A stretch of DNA of 64,000 bases from the NCBI GenBank assembly GCA_037576195.1, contig CM075101.1:24490001-24554000 (forward strand), written 5' to 3'. The stretch is from Phytoseiulus persimilis (taxonomy: Eukaryota > Arthropoda > Arachnida > Mesostigmata > Phytoseiidae). Shown here one piece after another: positions 26,032-37,400 of the stretch. The notes under the pieces were generated by a model, which was given only the letters and a program-made list of their open reading frames with translations, had not been told where the DNA came from and ran no database searches. Numbering within the stretch: position 1 is the first letter of the stretch; each line of letters opens with the position of its first letter. The position numbers were made by a program, and so were the translations under genes.

Positions 26032-26112
26032 TATATAACCGACTAGTTTTCTGCGACTGGGTCCACATAAGGGTATAAAACGCCTTCGGGACGAGAGGCA
26101 GGAGATTTTTCA
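26032..26112 (+). promoter_or_regulatory. Promoter with two TATA boxes
   Basis: TATATAA at 26032-26038 and TATAAAA at 26074-26080. The second predicts transcription from about 26105-26112 (TTCAACAG). The following 150 bp contain no ATG and end at a good splice donor (GAG|GTAAGG at 26258), so this may be an untranslated first exon. Confidence 0.55.
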
Positions 26113-26284
26113 ACAGTTGTGGCCACAGCCAATACGGCTCACTCTTTCTCTGACCAACACACACGCGGACACTAGGAAGTGACCGATAGACGGAACAGCA
26201 CCGAGTCGCACCCAGGCAGGAGACGGATCCACAGGGATCTAGGAGAAAACCTCGAGAGGTAAGGTGGCCGTCCAAGAGGCAGAA

Positions 26285-26539
26285 ATGATAATAAAAAGCT
26301 TTAATAACCTGGTGCAGTTTCCCGAAGGTGCTGAATCACTGACCGAGATGTTGCCGACGAGGACCGTATCGGCGCTCCTCGAGGTGGTGCAACAGCCGTT
26401 TTTAGACCGTTTCGGGAGATGGGCATCCCGGATCCCGTCTTGGCAGAATGGCATCCGATATTATCCTCCCGACATTTCGATTCCTGATCAGATAACATCG
26501 CCAAGAACTATCGCTGTTTTCGCGACAACACCCCCGTGA
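26285..26539 (+). CDS. Putative 84-aa ORF, first ATG after the 26.07 kb TATA box
   Basis: The frame begins MIIKSFNNLVQFPEGAESL and ends in AVFATTPP. It has a reasonable codon pattern but no signal peptide, membrane span or known motif. It is the first ATG reachable from the promoter if the GTAAGG donor at 26258 is not used. If that donor is used, this ORF is intronic and the real coding exons lie further downstream. Which case holds cannot be told from the sequence. Confidence 0.3.
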   Translation: MIIKSFNNLVQFPEGAESLTEMLPTRTVSALLEVVQQPFLDRFGRWASRIPSWQNGIRYYPPDISIPDQITSPRTIAVFATTPP

Positions 26540-27611
26540 TTCCAGCTGGGGAGCGAGTCCGGAGCTGTTTCCGAGGACTGCCCTAATTTGCGAAAAGCCC
26601 CACTCGAAAATCGATTTTGTGATCACCCTGTATGAAAAGAGCATCTTCGATCTCGAGCAGAGCATTCACGGAAGCATGTTTCAGATGGGTCACCTGTGGT
26701 CTTGTATCTTTCAAGTCGTCCTCGAGTGAAGCTCGCTCAACGATGTGACGCGAGATCGCTCGCCGAAAATTCATGGGTAACTGTTCGGAGGAAAGTAATA
26801 GCCGGCTGCCGTAACGGCGATAGTTATAGGGAGCTCGAATTCGTGTGCTGATCGAAGCAGGCCGGGCGAAATTGGCCGAACACTGTAATCTAACTTATTC
26901 AGAGCGGAAGAGATCGGGCATACTCAGCAGACGGGGTGAAAATCGGAACATGGGCTTTGCTCGACTACTGAGTTGTTTCCGCCGTCTGGCCGAAACCCGA
27001 TTCCGCAGAAACGTCAAATTTTGAACCGCTGAGATCCTCTTCCACGATAACCGAAATCACGTTTGCTCAAACGCGGGACTTCCGGTTCTCGTTCATGATT
27101 CCCAGGATTCCAGGGATCTCAGTTTGGAAAAACTTTTCATGACAGACTCCGTTCCTATCAAGACGACGTCGAGTCTCGTGAGGTCTAATGTTTCCTTTTA
27201 TCGCAGCAAAATGGCTCGTCGATTGAATCTGCAGCTCTTGTGCGCTCCATGGTCCATCAAGAGCGAAAAGTGATGAGAGCCTAGTTTGTCGCGTGCGAAC
27301 CCATCCGAGAAGAGCCAATTCGTAGGCTATCCAATGATGGCTCCGGGGCATACGACTGTATAAGTGAATCAGTTCGCATTGGAAGCAATCTTGCGAGCAG
27401 CGGCGAACAATGAAACAACAGAGCTGCAGCGTCTCGCCGGCCCCACTCCCAAGCTTTCTCATGCGGGTTCTTTCACCCCCCCCCCCCCTCATTCTGAGAC
27501 CCGTATTCGGCTCTCTTTTGAGACACAGATTTCACTGGTCTGGCGAGAAAAATTCCAATTTCGAAATTGGGATAGCAGCTCTACAGACGAAGTTTTATCA
27601 GCCTCAGCGAG

Positions 27612-27740
27612 TCACCCAGGTGGCGTGTTCCACGAGAAAAGTCCGTAGAAATCTCGTATTCGAAAAACTGGCGGGAAGAGCGACTTGTACACGTGGAGTC
27701 CCCGCAGAATCTTTCCAGGCTTCAGATCTCGGTGAACTTC
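27612..27740 (-). pseudogene. Protein-kinase catalytic-loop relic
   Basis: The minus frame contains VHRDLKPGKIL, an exact Ser/Thr-kinase catalytic-loop signature (HRDLKP.xIL), followed 23 residues later by RIRDFYGL, which looks like the DFG magnesium-binding motif with an inserted residue. The frame stops soon after. The upstream part of the frame is open but shows no clear N-lobe (no GxGxxG or AxK seen). A broken DFG, a missing activation segment and an early stop suggest a degraded copy or processed fragment. A real exon of a divergent kinase is possible but less likely. Confidence 0.45.
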
Positions 27741-28566
27741 CCAAGTAGAGCCTAACCGATACTGCGGTGGACTGTTCGGATCGTTGCGACTGACTGAGGA
27801 AGGCCAGATTATGAGTTTGCGCGCGTTTCGATACCTCAACAAGGAACAAGGCAATAGGATCACTACGTGCTCGGAATTCGCTATCGGAGGATCTAGATTC
27901 ACCGTTGTCTTCTTTCCAGACTCCTCTGCTGCCGTCGCTCGAATGGACTCGCTCGTCGGAAGCTGGGAACGAGCCAAGAAAGAAACTAGGCCAAGCACGA
28001 ACTACCAGCCATGCAGTCTTACGGGTGAATCCCTCCCACCGGAACGAACGAGTCTCATCAAAGCCATGGCTGTTGGGCCTAGTTTCTGACCGGCGAGATT
28101 TTTGAAAAGATCAAGATTCACCGAAAACAGTCCCCTTACGGGTTGTCGTTCGTAGAACTCCGCTTGCGTCCTGAGATGCTTTAGCCGAACGGCGCATGAA
28201 CTTTGGTCGGCAGGGTAGTCCGAATGCGATTCTCCGGAAGGACGAAAGTGCAGGATAACAGAGACGCGGGGAGGCATGTAGCCGGTGCTGTCATCTTCTA
28301 TCGTTTTCTGTCCCATGATTCCCCACTTCGACCCCAGCCGCTCCAAGCCACGTCCCTGCACAGATGACACTGTTAATGTATTCATGAGGGTACACATTCA
28401 CAGCGCCCTTGAGGCCGGCGCGTTTTTGCACATTACCCCGTCCACGTCGAGGAATGCTTCGAGAATGGGTTTGACGTCCGACCACGGATTTCTCCATCAC
28501 GAAATCGATATCGCCGGTGGAAGTTTCGGAAACTGTTTTGCTTGTTCGAAGGAGTCGTTCTAGAGG

Positions 28567-28894
28567 CAGAGTTGGGCATGATCATAATCCTGATCAGGAC
28601 TTACCATGTCAGGATAATCATGACTTGATTATGATTATGATTATTCCTGGTACACTCGAACGCCCGATGGAAGAATGACACGCAAACGAGGTTTGTGGGG
28701 GACCGGGGTCCATGGACGTGATTCCGGGATCATTCTGACCATACTTTATTTCGGGGGACTGATTTTCTGTACTCTGAACATGACTCATAATCATAACTTG
28801 ATTAATATTCATATTCAAGTCATGATTGTCCAAATGATCATATCTCTTTTGTGATTGTCAATAATAATGATGATTATGATAATTCCCGACTCTG
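28567..28894. mobile_element. AT-rich hAT-like MITE (about 328 bp)
   Basis: The ends match in inverted orientation: CAGAGTTGGGCATGATCATAA on the left and CAGAGTCGGGAATTATCATAA read inward from the right. CAGNGTYGGG ends are typical of hAT elements. The flanks are CTAGAGG (28560-28566) and CTGAGAGG (28895-28902), an 8-bp target duplication with one base lost. The interior is much richer in A/T than its surroundings and full of ATCATGA/TCATGAT-type words. It has no coding capacity, so it is non-autonomous. Confidence 0.75.
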
Positions 28895-30205
28895 CTGAGA
28901 GGGATACCTCAATCATCGACGGCATAATTTCCTCTGCGATTTTTCTGTGATTTTGGAAAGATCCGAAAAGCACTTGAGTGGTCCGTGAGAAGCAAAAGTA
29001 CAGAAATGAGGAATCACCACCGAACTCAGACCTCCAATCCCGACAGCTGGAAAAAGTGGCTGAATTTTAACACCATGCATACACAGGCGATCGGACACGT
29101 GCAGAGAGACGGGAGATGAGATTCCGCCACGCCGTTCAGGTCCGATGGAAACTAGTATCATCAATTTGATTTTCACGCTCTCTAAAAATAGGAAACTTCG
29201 TTCCGCCTCTCTCGTTCTCGGTCACAAAAAAAAGTGACGTTCTTCTCGAAGCCCTCGAACGACCCAGTCATTAATTTGCGATCTTCTTCTGTCTGTCGAT
29301 GGTTCGTCCGCGAGGAGCCCAGAAATGACGCTGCGGATACGTCGTCAGGAAGGAGCAGCCGCGCTAACGCGAAATAAACGTCGGTTCCCGCGGTTATTTT
29401 TATTGTTCTGTGGGGATAAAAAAAAACGCCGTTAGGCACAAGAATCACGTCACAGACTTACGATTCTGAGGGGGAATCAAACGAAAGGATTTTTCTCCTC
29501 ACGAGCCTCAATAAGCAGTCTTCTCGGCTCTACGGTGAACGAATCAGGAACCGGTCTTTTCGCGGTTCAAGGACTCCGGTCGAGTGGCTGTGAAGCTGAT
29601 AGAAAACAGATTGATCGTGGAACCTTGTAATTGAACGGATCAAACAAGACCGAATGACATTTCTTCATTTTGTTTGTTTTGAGTGAACCCATCGAGCAGG
29701 TCCATATCAGTTAGGCTGTAATGCAACGTCAACACCATCTAGTTCGAATGAGTAATGACGCAATCCGATAAAACGGGGACTGCTCGCCGAACGATCGATC
29801 CATCAAAGATTTCCCATCTTCTCTGATAATGTTTGCCCTCGAATATAACTGTTTTCTCCGCGTCGTAATGGAGTCATGTTATTCCGGAGCCGGTCGATGT
29901 GGGCGGCTCGTTCAGCGTTGGGATAGACACTAGAGGAGTCAATGAATTGACGATTACGATGCGGTCACCAATTCCATGACAGGCTATCGCAGCTCGACAT
30001 GTCGAGTCAATAGTCACAGTGTACGGAACACAGCAATGGACGACTAAGTATTCCCGCGAACGATCAACGCTGATGTGTACTTGCTGGTGAAACATCAGAT
30101 TTTCCTTCAACTTTCTCTCCTCCGATCGTTTCTCCGCTGACAGGTGACACCGCGTTCAAGGAGCGCCCCCAGCGAATCTTTCCCAACCGCCTCTCATCGA
30201 TAGCG
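28895..30205. other. No identified gene
   Basis: Low open-frame content; appears intergenic between the MITE and the Ala/Pro-rich gene. No repeat recognised. Confidence 0.4.
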
Positions 30206-30249
30206 CATAAATAGCCGTGAAGGCTAGTGCCACTTGCCACAGATCATTC
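30206..30249 (+). promoter_or_regulatory. Candidate core promoter of the Ala/Pro-rich secreted protein gene
   Basis: CATAAATA at 30206-30213 is followed by an initiator-like TCATTC at 30244-30249. The spacing (about 38-40 bp) is longer than the usual 30-32. No ATG lies between it and the start codon at 30361. Confidence 0.35.
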
Positions 30250-30360
30250 GGCTGACTGCGCCACTCGATCAGGACAAGCGGAACGACTTCTGTAACTGCG
30301 GAGAGTCCTCCACCGGTTCCGAGCACATAGAGGTGAAGTGTCGTTCGATCCGCGCCGACC

Positions 30361-30696
30361 ATGAGGACCGTGATTGCGTTGAGATTGATCGCCATGGCGG
30401 GACTCGTCGCCCTCGCAGGCGCGCTCCCACCTGCGACCGCCGGCCACGCAGAGCCGAGAGTGCCCGCGTTCGGCGCCAATGTGTACGGCCCGCCCCAGAG
30501 CCTGCATCTTCACGTCATACCTACGAAACAGGTGCACGCAGCTCCAGCGGCCTACGTTCCCGCTGCCCCGGCGCCCGCCGCTTACGCGGTACCCGCACCC
30601 AGGTACGCGGCTGCAGGTCTCGCGGCGGGGCACGGGCCCGGTCAATTCACCGCTTATAACTCACTCGCAAAAGGAAACGTCCAAATCCACCATTAG
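30361..30696 (+). CDS. Small secreted Ala/Pro-rich protein, cuticle-like (single exon, 111 aa)
   Basis: The ORF starts at the first ATG after a candidate promoter. It begins with a hydrophobic signal sequence (LRLIAMAGLVALAGA) with a likely cleavage site near residues 20-28. The mature part is low-complexity: AAPAAYVPAAPAPAAYAVPAP, then a Tyr/Gly-containing C-terminus ending in VQIHH. Alternating A-A-P and Y residues recall arthropod cuticular or eggshell structural proteins, but there is no Rebers-Riddiford consensus, so the role is inference. The poly(A) signal AATAAA at 30755-30760 lies 59 nt after the stop and fixes the strand. The antisense frame at 30156-30479 is also open and is taken as a shadow caused by GC-rich codons. 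Cuticle genes often have an intron within the signal peptide; none is seen here. Confidence 0.7.
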   Translation: MRTVIALRLIAMAGLVALAGALPPATAGHAEPRVPAFGANVYGPPQSLHLHVIPTKQVHAAPAAYVPAAPAPAAYAVPAPRYAAAGLAAGHGPGQFTAYNSLAKGNVQIHH

Positions 30697-30754
30697 GAGA
30701 TAGATCTTTGTATATCATAGGTACGCGGTATGCGTTTCAAGGTTCTGCTGGCCG

Positions 30755-30760
30755 AATAAA
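30755..30760 (+). terminator. Poly(A) signal of the Ala/Pro-rich secreted protein gene
   Basis: AATAAA 59 nt downstream of the stop codon at 30694-30696. Confidence 0.65.
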
Positions 30761-30780
30761 TATCGTCCTCGAGGGAGAGG

Positions 30781-33700
30781 AGGTGCGAGCTGGTGAACTT
30801 CTCCATTGTTGCTGTTACTTCTCTGACATCTGTAACATTTGATCACAGGGTTTTGGTATCAGCCGTGGGTCTCCCCGAGGGATTGAATGGCGGACGGCTG
30901 GTGTTCGGGCGAGCTCGATCGGGTCTACCCCGGAACTTCCACGTTTGTTTGTGAATGTGGGCCTTCGTTCCTCTTCCACTGGTGCTCGATTTCCTCTACG
31001 CTTGTATGGCAAGCCTCGGACGTGCTCACCGATGGCCGGACCCGGCCGGCCGGCTTGCAACCAAGTCAGGCACCAATCGAAGTCAGAAAGAACTACGAAC
31101 GAAGGACGGACGAGAGTGCCGCCGTTCGAAAGCTGAGGTTCGTCGCTTTGATAGGGGAAAAGACTTTCCCGAATTCGCCTTCCGTTCCGTCCCTCTCGAG
31201 GGAACGACTCAAGCGTCTGGGCCCCTCGAGAGACTTCTCAGGAAGAGATCCTTGCACACTCCCGCCAGCCACTGTTGAGTGCAGTGGAGTTGTTTGCTAA
31301 ATCTTGTCGTGTCTCATCCACTGCATACGTAATTCTGATTCTCGTTCCACCGGTAGTTTAGCAATGGAGCTTCGCTGCTCCGAATCCGCGGAGAAAGTCA
31401 AGACTAATTTGAATAGACTTCAGACGAGTGCAAAGAATTTCGCATCAAGTTCTGAGACCACGGATTCTAATTACTGCGGACTAATTACTCTACATTTTCA
31501 TTTCTACGATGTTCCAGCTTGTCGGCTCCTGACATCCTTGACAGGGACAATTCTCGAGGATCCATTAAGCGCAATGTTCAGAAAGTTGAGTCCTTGGGAA
31601 GATTATTGACGCAATCGCTGAAATCCAATATTTGTTCAGAAACTTCTCGGGGTGACAAAAGTTAACGCAGTTGGGAATGACGTAGAACGCGTCACAGCAA
31701 GCCCCGCTGCGTCTGAGTAGGCCGCTCGCGTTTCAGCCCTCAACATTCGGCGACAAAAGACCTCCCGAGCATCACGCCAAATTGCGACGGAGCTTCCAGA
31801 TTGACTTGACAGACAGGATCACAAACTCCAGAGGGACGCGCATTATTCTGCCGCCCTGTCTCGGAGATTTCACTTACCGGAATAGACTTCGGAAGTTCAG
31901 TTCTTGGAAGGAGCGTCAGACATTATCCAAGGAGCGACGTTGGGGTTCATACATGTATGCAGAGCTCAGACCCTCTGGCCGCTGATTGGGCCGTTCTGAG
32001 TCTGGTTTGATCCCGGCGCATCGCGCAACACTTTGAGCCCGGGACGCAAGTCATGGGTCCCGATGGGGGCTTTCGAGGTGAATTATTCAATGACTAGAGC
32101 CAAGGATCAACAGTCAGCTCAGCTTCAGTCGCTTGGCGCTCGCCAAGAAGGTCGGCTCATTCATCATGTTCTGGGGCACCACAGCCGATTCAACATTTAA
32201 TCGTCGGATGCGGGAGGGATAGATTTCCATCGATGCTCGGAGGTCTTCCGCACAGGCGATCTGTTTGGTTTCGAGCGAGCGAGTTGATCCGCTCCTGATG
32301 CTCGCAATCCCAGCGATGATAGTGACGAAACGGACACTTGGTCGACGCTGGCGATCGTAGATATGAGGGCCAGGGCGGGGAGCAGAGGAAACAGGGAGTG
32401 CACGAGCGATATATATTAGACGCTGATTGGAAGTAGCTCTCGGTGACTTCGCTCAATAAGTCGGGTCGGAGCTAGCATACGCTTCAGGTTAAACAGCGAG
32501 ACTCCTCTCACTCGTCCTGGGAGGGGAGCAGGAAGAAGAAGACAAACGGGAGCGGCCGACCAGGTGGCCTGCAGGATCCTACCTTATCTAGGGGGTGGCG
32601 CTGGGATAGTTTCTGTGTATTGTTTTCTTCCAGCGGGGTCTTCCTCCTCCTTTTCTTCCTCCCTTTTCCCAGCTGGACGCTGCTGGGGATGGCAGGAACG
32701 GCCGCCGGAGGAACGGGAAGCGGCGGGAAGAGTGGCCGCCCAGGTGGTGGTGGCGGCTGCAGCGCACTGGCGACGACATCAGCAACAGCAGCACAAGAAG
32801 ACTGCTCCGCTCTTTTGGCTGTTTCCTTGCTTGCCCTCTTATCAAGACTATTATTTTGCCTCTCCCGACGCTGCCAGAGAGGACTTACACAATAGTGCAC
32901 ACGGCAACGGTAAACGGGCGTGGCGGCGCGACAAGGGGCGGACGGAAACGAGTGGGGAACCAGATCGCCGCGAAAGAAGATGGAATAAAAAGGAATCCCT
33001 CCTGCCGGAAAGGATTCACCTTACGTTTGTTAGGCGTGCTCCCTCCCCGAGGGCGAGATTGATGTCCGCATGCCGCTCAGCTCAACTGCGTCTTGTCCGA
33101 GGTTCTGCGAAATCGTGCGCGCCTCGCGAAGCGATTCCGGCGAGGTTGACTCCCGAAATGAAGACATCTGTTTCTAAGTGCCAACTATATCTGAGCTCGG
33201 AGTTCGAGGCAGTAGCGACCGTTTCCGTTCCACACGCACATCCACTTCGCCGCCCCCCGGTTTCCCATTTTCCGATCCCCGGAACGTTCACGCGACGCTT
33301 CGAGCCCCCCCCCCCCCGCTCGCAAGCTTGCCTCGATGGCCTCTCACTCGCTGCAGACCGACGGGGCTGCTGGTTGTGTGCTGCGACAAACAATTATGCC
33401 AGCTGAAATAGAGGTGGGGCGCACAGGAAGCTAGAGCGCTGCATCGTGCTGGCTGTTGCCGGCACCGCTGCGTGCTTAATAAGCCCGTAGACGTTCCCGG
33501 CGGAAACCCTGGAGTTCCACACCAGACAGCCGCGTGAGAAAAGTCGCGGCCCGCAAACACAATATGCCGAAACTTGCGAACGAACGTCAAACCCACGGGA
33601 AAATTCGTCAACGAATAAAGCATTCTCATCTTTGCGCGCCTCAAGACGTCTCTCTATGTGGTTCGTAGATTCACGCGTCACGGAAAGCATTCAAGGGCGA

Positions 33701-33840
33701 CGCGCGGACCATTTTCTCACAGGTCTGGAACGCACTCCTGAGTTGCGTTCTTGACTCGTCAGCTCGTTTCGCAGCACCGAAAGTAGCTGTGTCGCCCAAC
33801 CCATCCAACGACCTCCTGATCCGGCCACCGTTCTAGTCTT
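30781..33840. other. No identified gene
   Basis: A 280-codon plus frame at 32564-33406 lies in locally GC-rich sequence with runs of Ser, Gln and Pro and is open on the other strand too; I regard it as compositional. 32400-33000 may be a promoter-type GC-rich region. Confidence 0.35.
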
Positions 33841-34482
33841 TCACGTGCAGGTGACCGAGAACAGTAAACTGCCACTGCGACGGCTGCTCGCACGTCCGTC
33901 GGAGTGGATGACTCGCTGCTTGATCTGCCGGCGCCGTAGTGAGGACGAGGTGATATCCTTCCTATCCCAGGAGTGAAATGAGGTCCGTGTCACGAATCCC
34001 ATAAACAGGATAGAACAGCTCCTTTGCCACGCCTCTCCTTCTCGGCGTGTCTCCCTCAACCCTTTCCTCTCTCGTCGCCGATGCTGAGAGCTGCCGCCGC
34101 GCGAGTTGAAATCCACAAGCGTTGACACCACCAACACGACCGCGGGGCACGCTACTCACGGGAGCACAGACTCCTCGACTTCAAGAAGAGGGGCGGGGTT
34201 GTCCGTGTCGTCAGCCAAGGAGTCAACTCCAATCGGAAGGAACAAGCTCTGCTTTTCAAATCGCACTGTTGGATCCTCGCATTCCCTGCATCCCGTTGCA
34301 CTTGTTTCGGATGCGAACCGGGGTTTCCGGGAGTGAAAATACTTCCAAGCTCCCCAGTAGGGAGTTACGCATTCTCTCTGCGTTCTAGCTCACAGTGTGG
34401 CTCCTTCATGACTCCCATTTTCTCCAGGCTGATTTCGGGGAAGATATCAGGAGTTATAATGTCACGTCGCAGACCCGAAAGC
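33841..34482 (-). CDS. Unrecognised gene, 3' part: three exons with a CxxC motif
   Basis: Exon 34482-34394 follows a strong pyrimidine tract and reads LSGLRRDIITPDIFPEISL then EKMGVMKEPH, ending at a GTGAGC donor in phase 1. After a very short 44-bp intron, exon 34349-34160 reads WKYFHSRKPRF, ASETSATGCRECEDPTVRF (a CxxC pair) and a Leu/Asp/Glu-rich end (SLADDTDNPAPLLEVEESV), then a GTGAGT donor in phase 2. The best continuation is 34090-33841, in phase, with a basic, Arg-rich C-terminus ending at TGA. Phases agree across both joins. The codon pattern supports coding. No family is recognised; the CxxC pair could be half of a zinc site. Long open minus-strand frames at 34807-35545 and 35620-36234 probably hold earlier exons, but I could not order them. 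No poly(A) signal was seen nearby. Confidence 0.5.
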
Positions 34483-37400
34483 CTTTCAAGAGGTACACAG
34501 ATGGGCGGAAATAAAAAATCACTTGATTCTGGGCGAAACAGGTGTGACAGACTGTAGTCGATTCCTCTATCTGGAAATTTTCCGTGGAACGCAAAAATCG
34601 AACTGCTGTGGCACTGGGGAAGCGTTTCGTTAAATGATGCTATAATTCACCAACTTTTCTTTCTTGTAACGGAGGAAGAATGTAATGGATCGCAGGAGTA
34701 AGAACTCGGCCTCTCGAGAACACATCCCCCTCTTAATCAATTGTTCGAACTCGTGATGCTCCATACCGTTCTTTCCAAGAGTATACATGAAAGAGGGAAA
34801 TCCAGCTCAGACTCGGTCTGTAGTTGTTCTCTGACGTCGCGCGGGCTCCAAGGTCGAAGGTCTGTTGCGGATCTCTCCCCGACCTAAAGAACCAGCATTT
34901 TTACTTTTCGGATCCAAAGACCGGAGGTCATGATGCGTATCGGATCTCGCCGCTTCCGGCGCTGGGTTGTGGCCCAATTCGTTGGAAGCGAATCCAAACA
35001 TCTGAAAAGAGGAGGCGCCGGCTGCTTCCCAGCCCCAACGATGGCAAGCTAATAGAAAAGCTAATTTGTTACGTCGTATACCCCGGCCCACCGCCTCTGC
35101 GGTCTCCCGATCCCCGTACACGCCCCACCGTCTCGGAGCAAGGTTCGCGAAGAACGGAGAAGGAATGCTTATCCTTGAGGGAGGCATCTTCCTGATTTGC
35201 GAACCTGGTCCATAATGGAACCCATCCCGCTTCATCGCAGGGCAGGCTAACATCCTCTTTTGTCTCCCGATTTTTTGATGCGACCTCTCTTCCCTCGGTC
35301 CCGAGTTCCCACATCCTCCGAGTTGCACTGACAACACGTCCTCGCTTGCAAGGAGTCGGTAGGCAGCGACGGAGACTGAATGACTTTTCTCTGCAATCTT
35401 CCGAGCTTCTTTTCATCCGGAGCGGCCAGACGGTTGGTCGGCGCTCTGGAATTTCCCATTCCAGAATGGGACGACGGAGCGCTAATGAAGAGAGGAATAA
35501 GTTATCTCGAGTCACTAGAAAAACGGAAGAATTCACCCCGAGCAATCAGCCGGAATGGGTTGTTAGTCGAAATGGTCTCCTTAGCCAATGGCGGTGATGC
35601 TTCGATCGGAGCGAAAAGCTCATCTTCCGTGACGATTTTTTCGCGGGAGTTTCGCGCCGGTTTTTGCAGCTTCATTTGTAGCCGTGCCGATACTTTTTTT
35701 CGGACGTTTCGGCGCGGGAGCATTTACAGCAGCGATTCTCTCTGTCGTATCGCTCACACTTTTCGGCCAAGTGCTTCCTTCCTTCCGTTCGTTGGGTCGG
35801 CGCTCCGCCGTCGTTCGTCGGGATCGTTGGCGCTGCGTCGTTTTCTCGATCCCTTCCACTACGCAAACCTTTCTAGCATCGTAGTATTCGTCGTACGTCA
35901 ACTCTCTGTTTGCCCCCAGTGGTCTCCCATGCTGTTATCGTCGCGCCGTCTTCATCGACGGTGGGTTTTTGCCAAAAATGTCTTTGCTGTTGCCTCCCTG
36001 ACTCTGCGCACGTTGGCACTTTCGTTGGCTCATGCACTGTTGCGGCTTGGAAGCGGATCTTGATGACTTCATCTCGTTGACACCTCGACGCCCGGGGCTT
36101 CCGCCGGAAAACCACCACCGGATAACTGAGTTCCTCGGAGGTTTCCTCTGAATTCCCTCCCCTCCCCCAAGGAAAACGCCTTCACCGAATCCAGCATTGG
36201 CACCAGAGGGACATTCTTCTTTCGGAATCGTCACCGCCGCTGCTGCGGTCCCCCAGAAGCTTCAAGAACTGCGACCGCGGGAAATCTTTCCGACCTGCTA
36301 TTCCACCTGTGAGTTCAGGCGATAGCGCTTCTGAAGGCGGAAAAATATTCTCGTTGCGTCGTTTTTGGACAGAACGGCGCATGGAGAACACGGGGAGGAC
36401 TACACCCGGCCATCGGAGGCCCTACCATCGATACCGGGGCTCTTTTGTAGCTCCACCGCCCTGTTTTCGTCGTGATTCGACCTCTCGGGCGAGTGAGGAC
36501 TTCCGCCCGGGAGGATGTTGAATAAGGGCTTGTATGTACCTTGATTTCCGCGCCGGAGTTCCATACATAAAATACTACGCGGGGTTAGTCCACATCCGGA
36601 TACATCGTTGCGCCGCTCGTTTGCATAAGTTGAGAACGGGACGACATCATGAGCTCGTCCAACCACCCATCCGCTGACCCGCCTGCATACACTCTTCTAG
36701 GAACAGAGTTACGAAACAGGGATGCAAGCTCCACTACGAGCTAGACACCTCAACGAATGGAGCAGCCTGCGACAGCCGAGCTCCGAGCTCGCGTGACACT
36801 GCAACAGCAGGCACGTTTTCCTTCCTGAAATCGTCCGTCAGCTCTCATTCACCGACACCACGGAACGCAGCTATCTCAAGGGCTTCCGCTTAGTCGGAGA
36901 AGCTCGATCAGAATCACTCACCGACAAAGAACACATTCATTCGCGCTCCGAGGATCCGGAACCGGTTCCCATCTACCCGAAAGCTACGTCTCCGGTTCGA
37001 TTGTTCGGAATGACCCTCCGCCTCTTTGGCGCGGATTCCTTCTGCTGCAATGAGCAAGAGGGGAAGGGGGGGGGGCGTTCTGTAAAGCCGCACAGAGATT
37101 CTCTGGACAGCGATGGAATCCTCTGGGCGAGACTCGTTCGACAGCGATGCCGTCTCGAAAAGTCCGAGTCTCTGAAAGAGACGTCGGATGTACAGGAAAC
37201 GAAAGTCGAGACTCCTCGATCGGTCGGTTCCTCGGTCGCTTGGTCAATCACCTTTTGTTGGGTGGGGTCTTTCGAAGAGGGGCTCAAAAGTTAACGTGCC
37301 GTTGATGGCCTGAGCAGAAGACGTTCGAGCAAAGAAGAATAAAGTGTTTATCGGAAATCGCTCCGAGCACTTTTCTATTATCGATCCACAAGACTCATCC

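Noticed and set aside
32564-33406. 280-codon plus-strand ORF
   Set aside because: Locally GC-rich with Ser, Gln, Ala and Pro runs; the opposite strand is open too; no start context, splice or poly(A) support.
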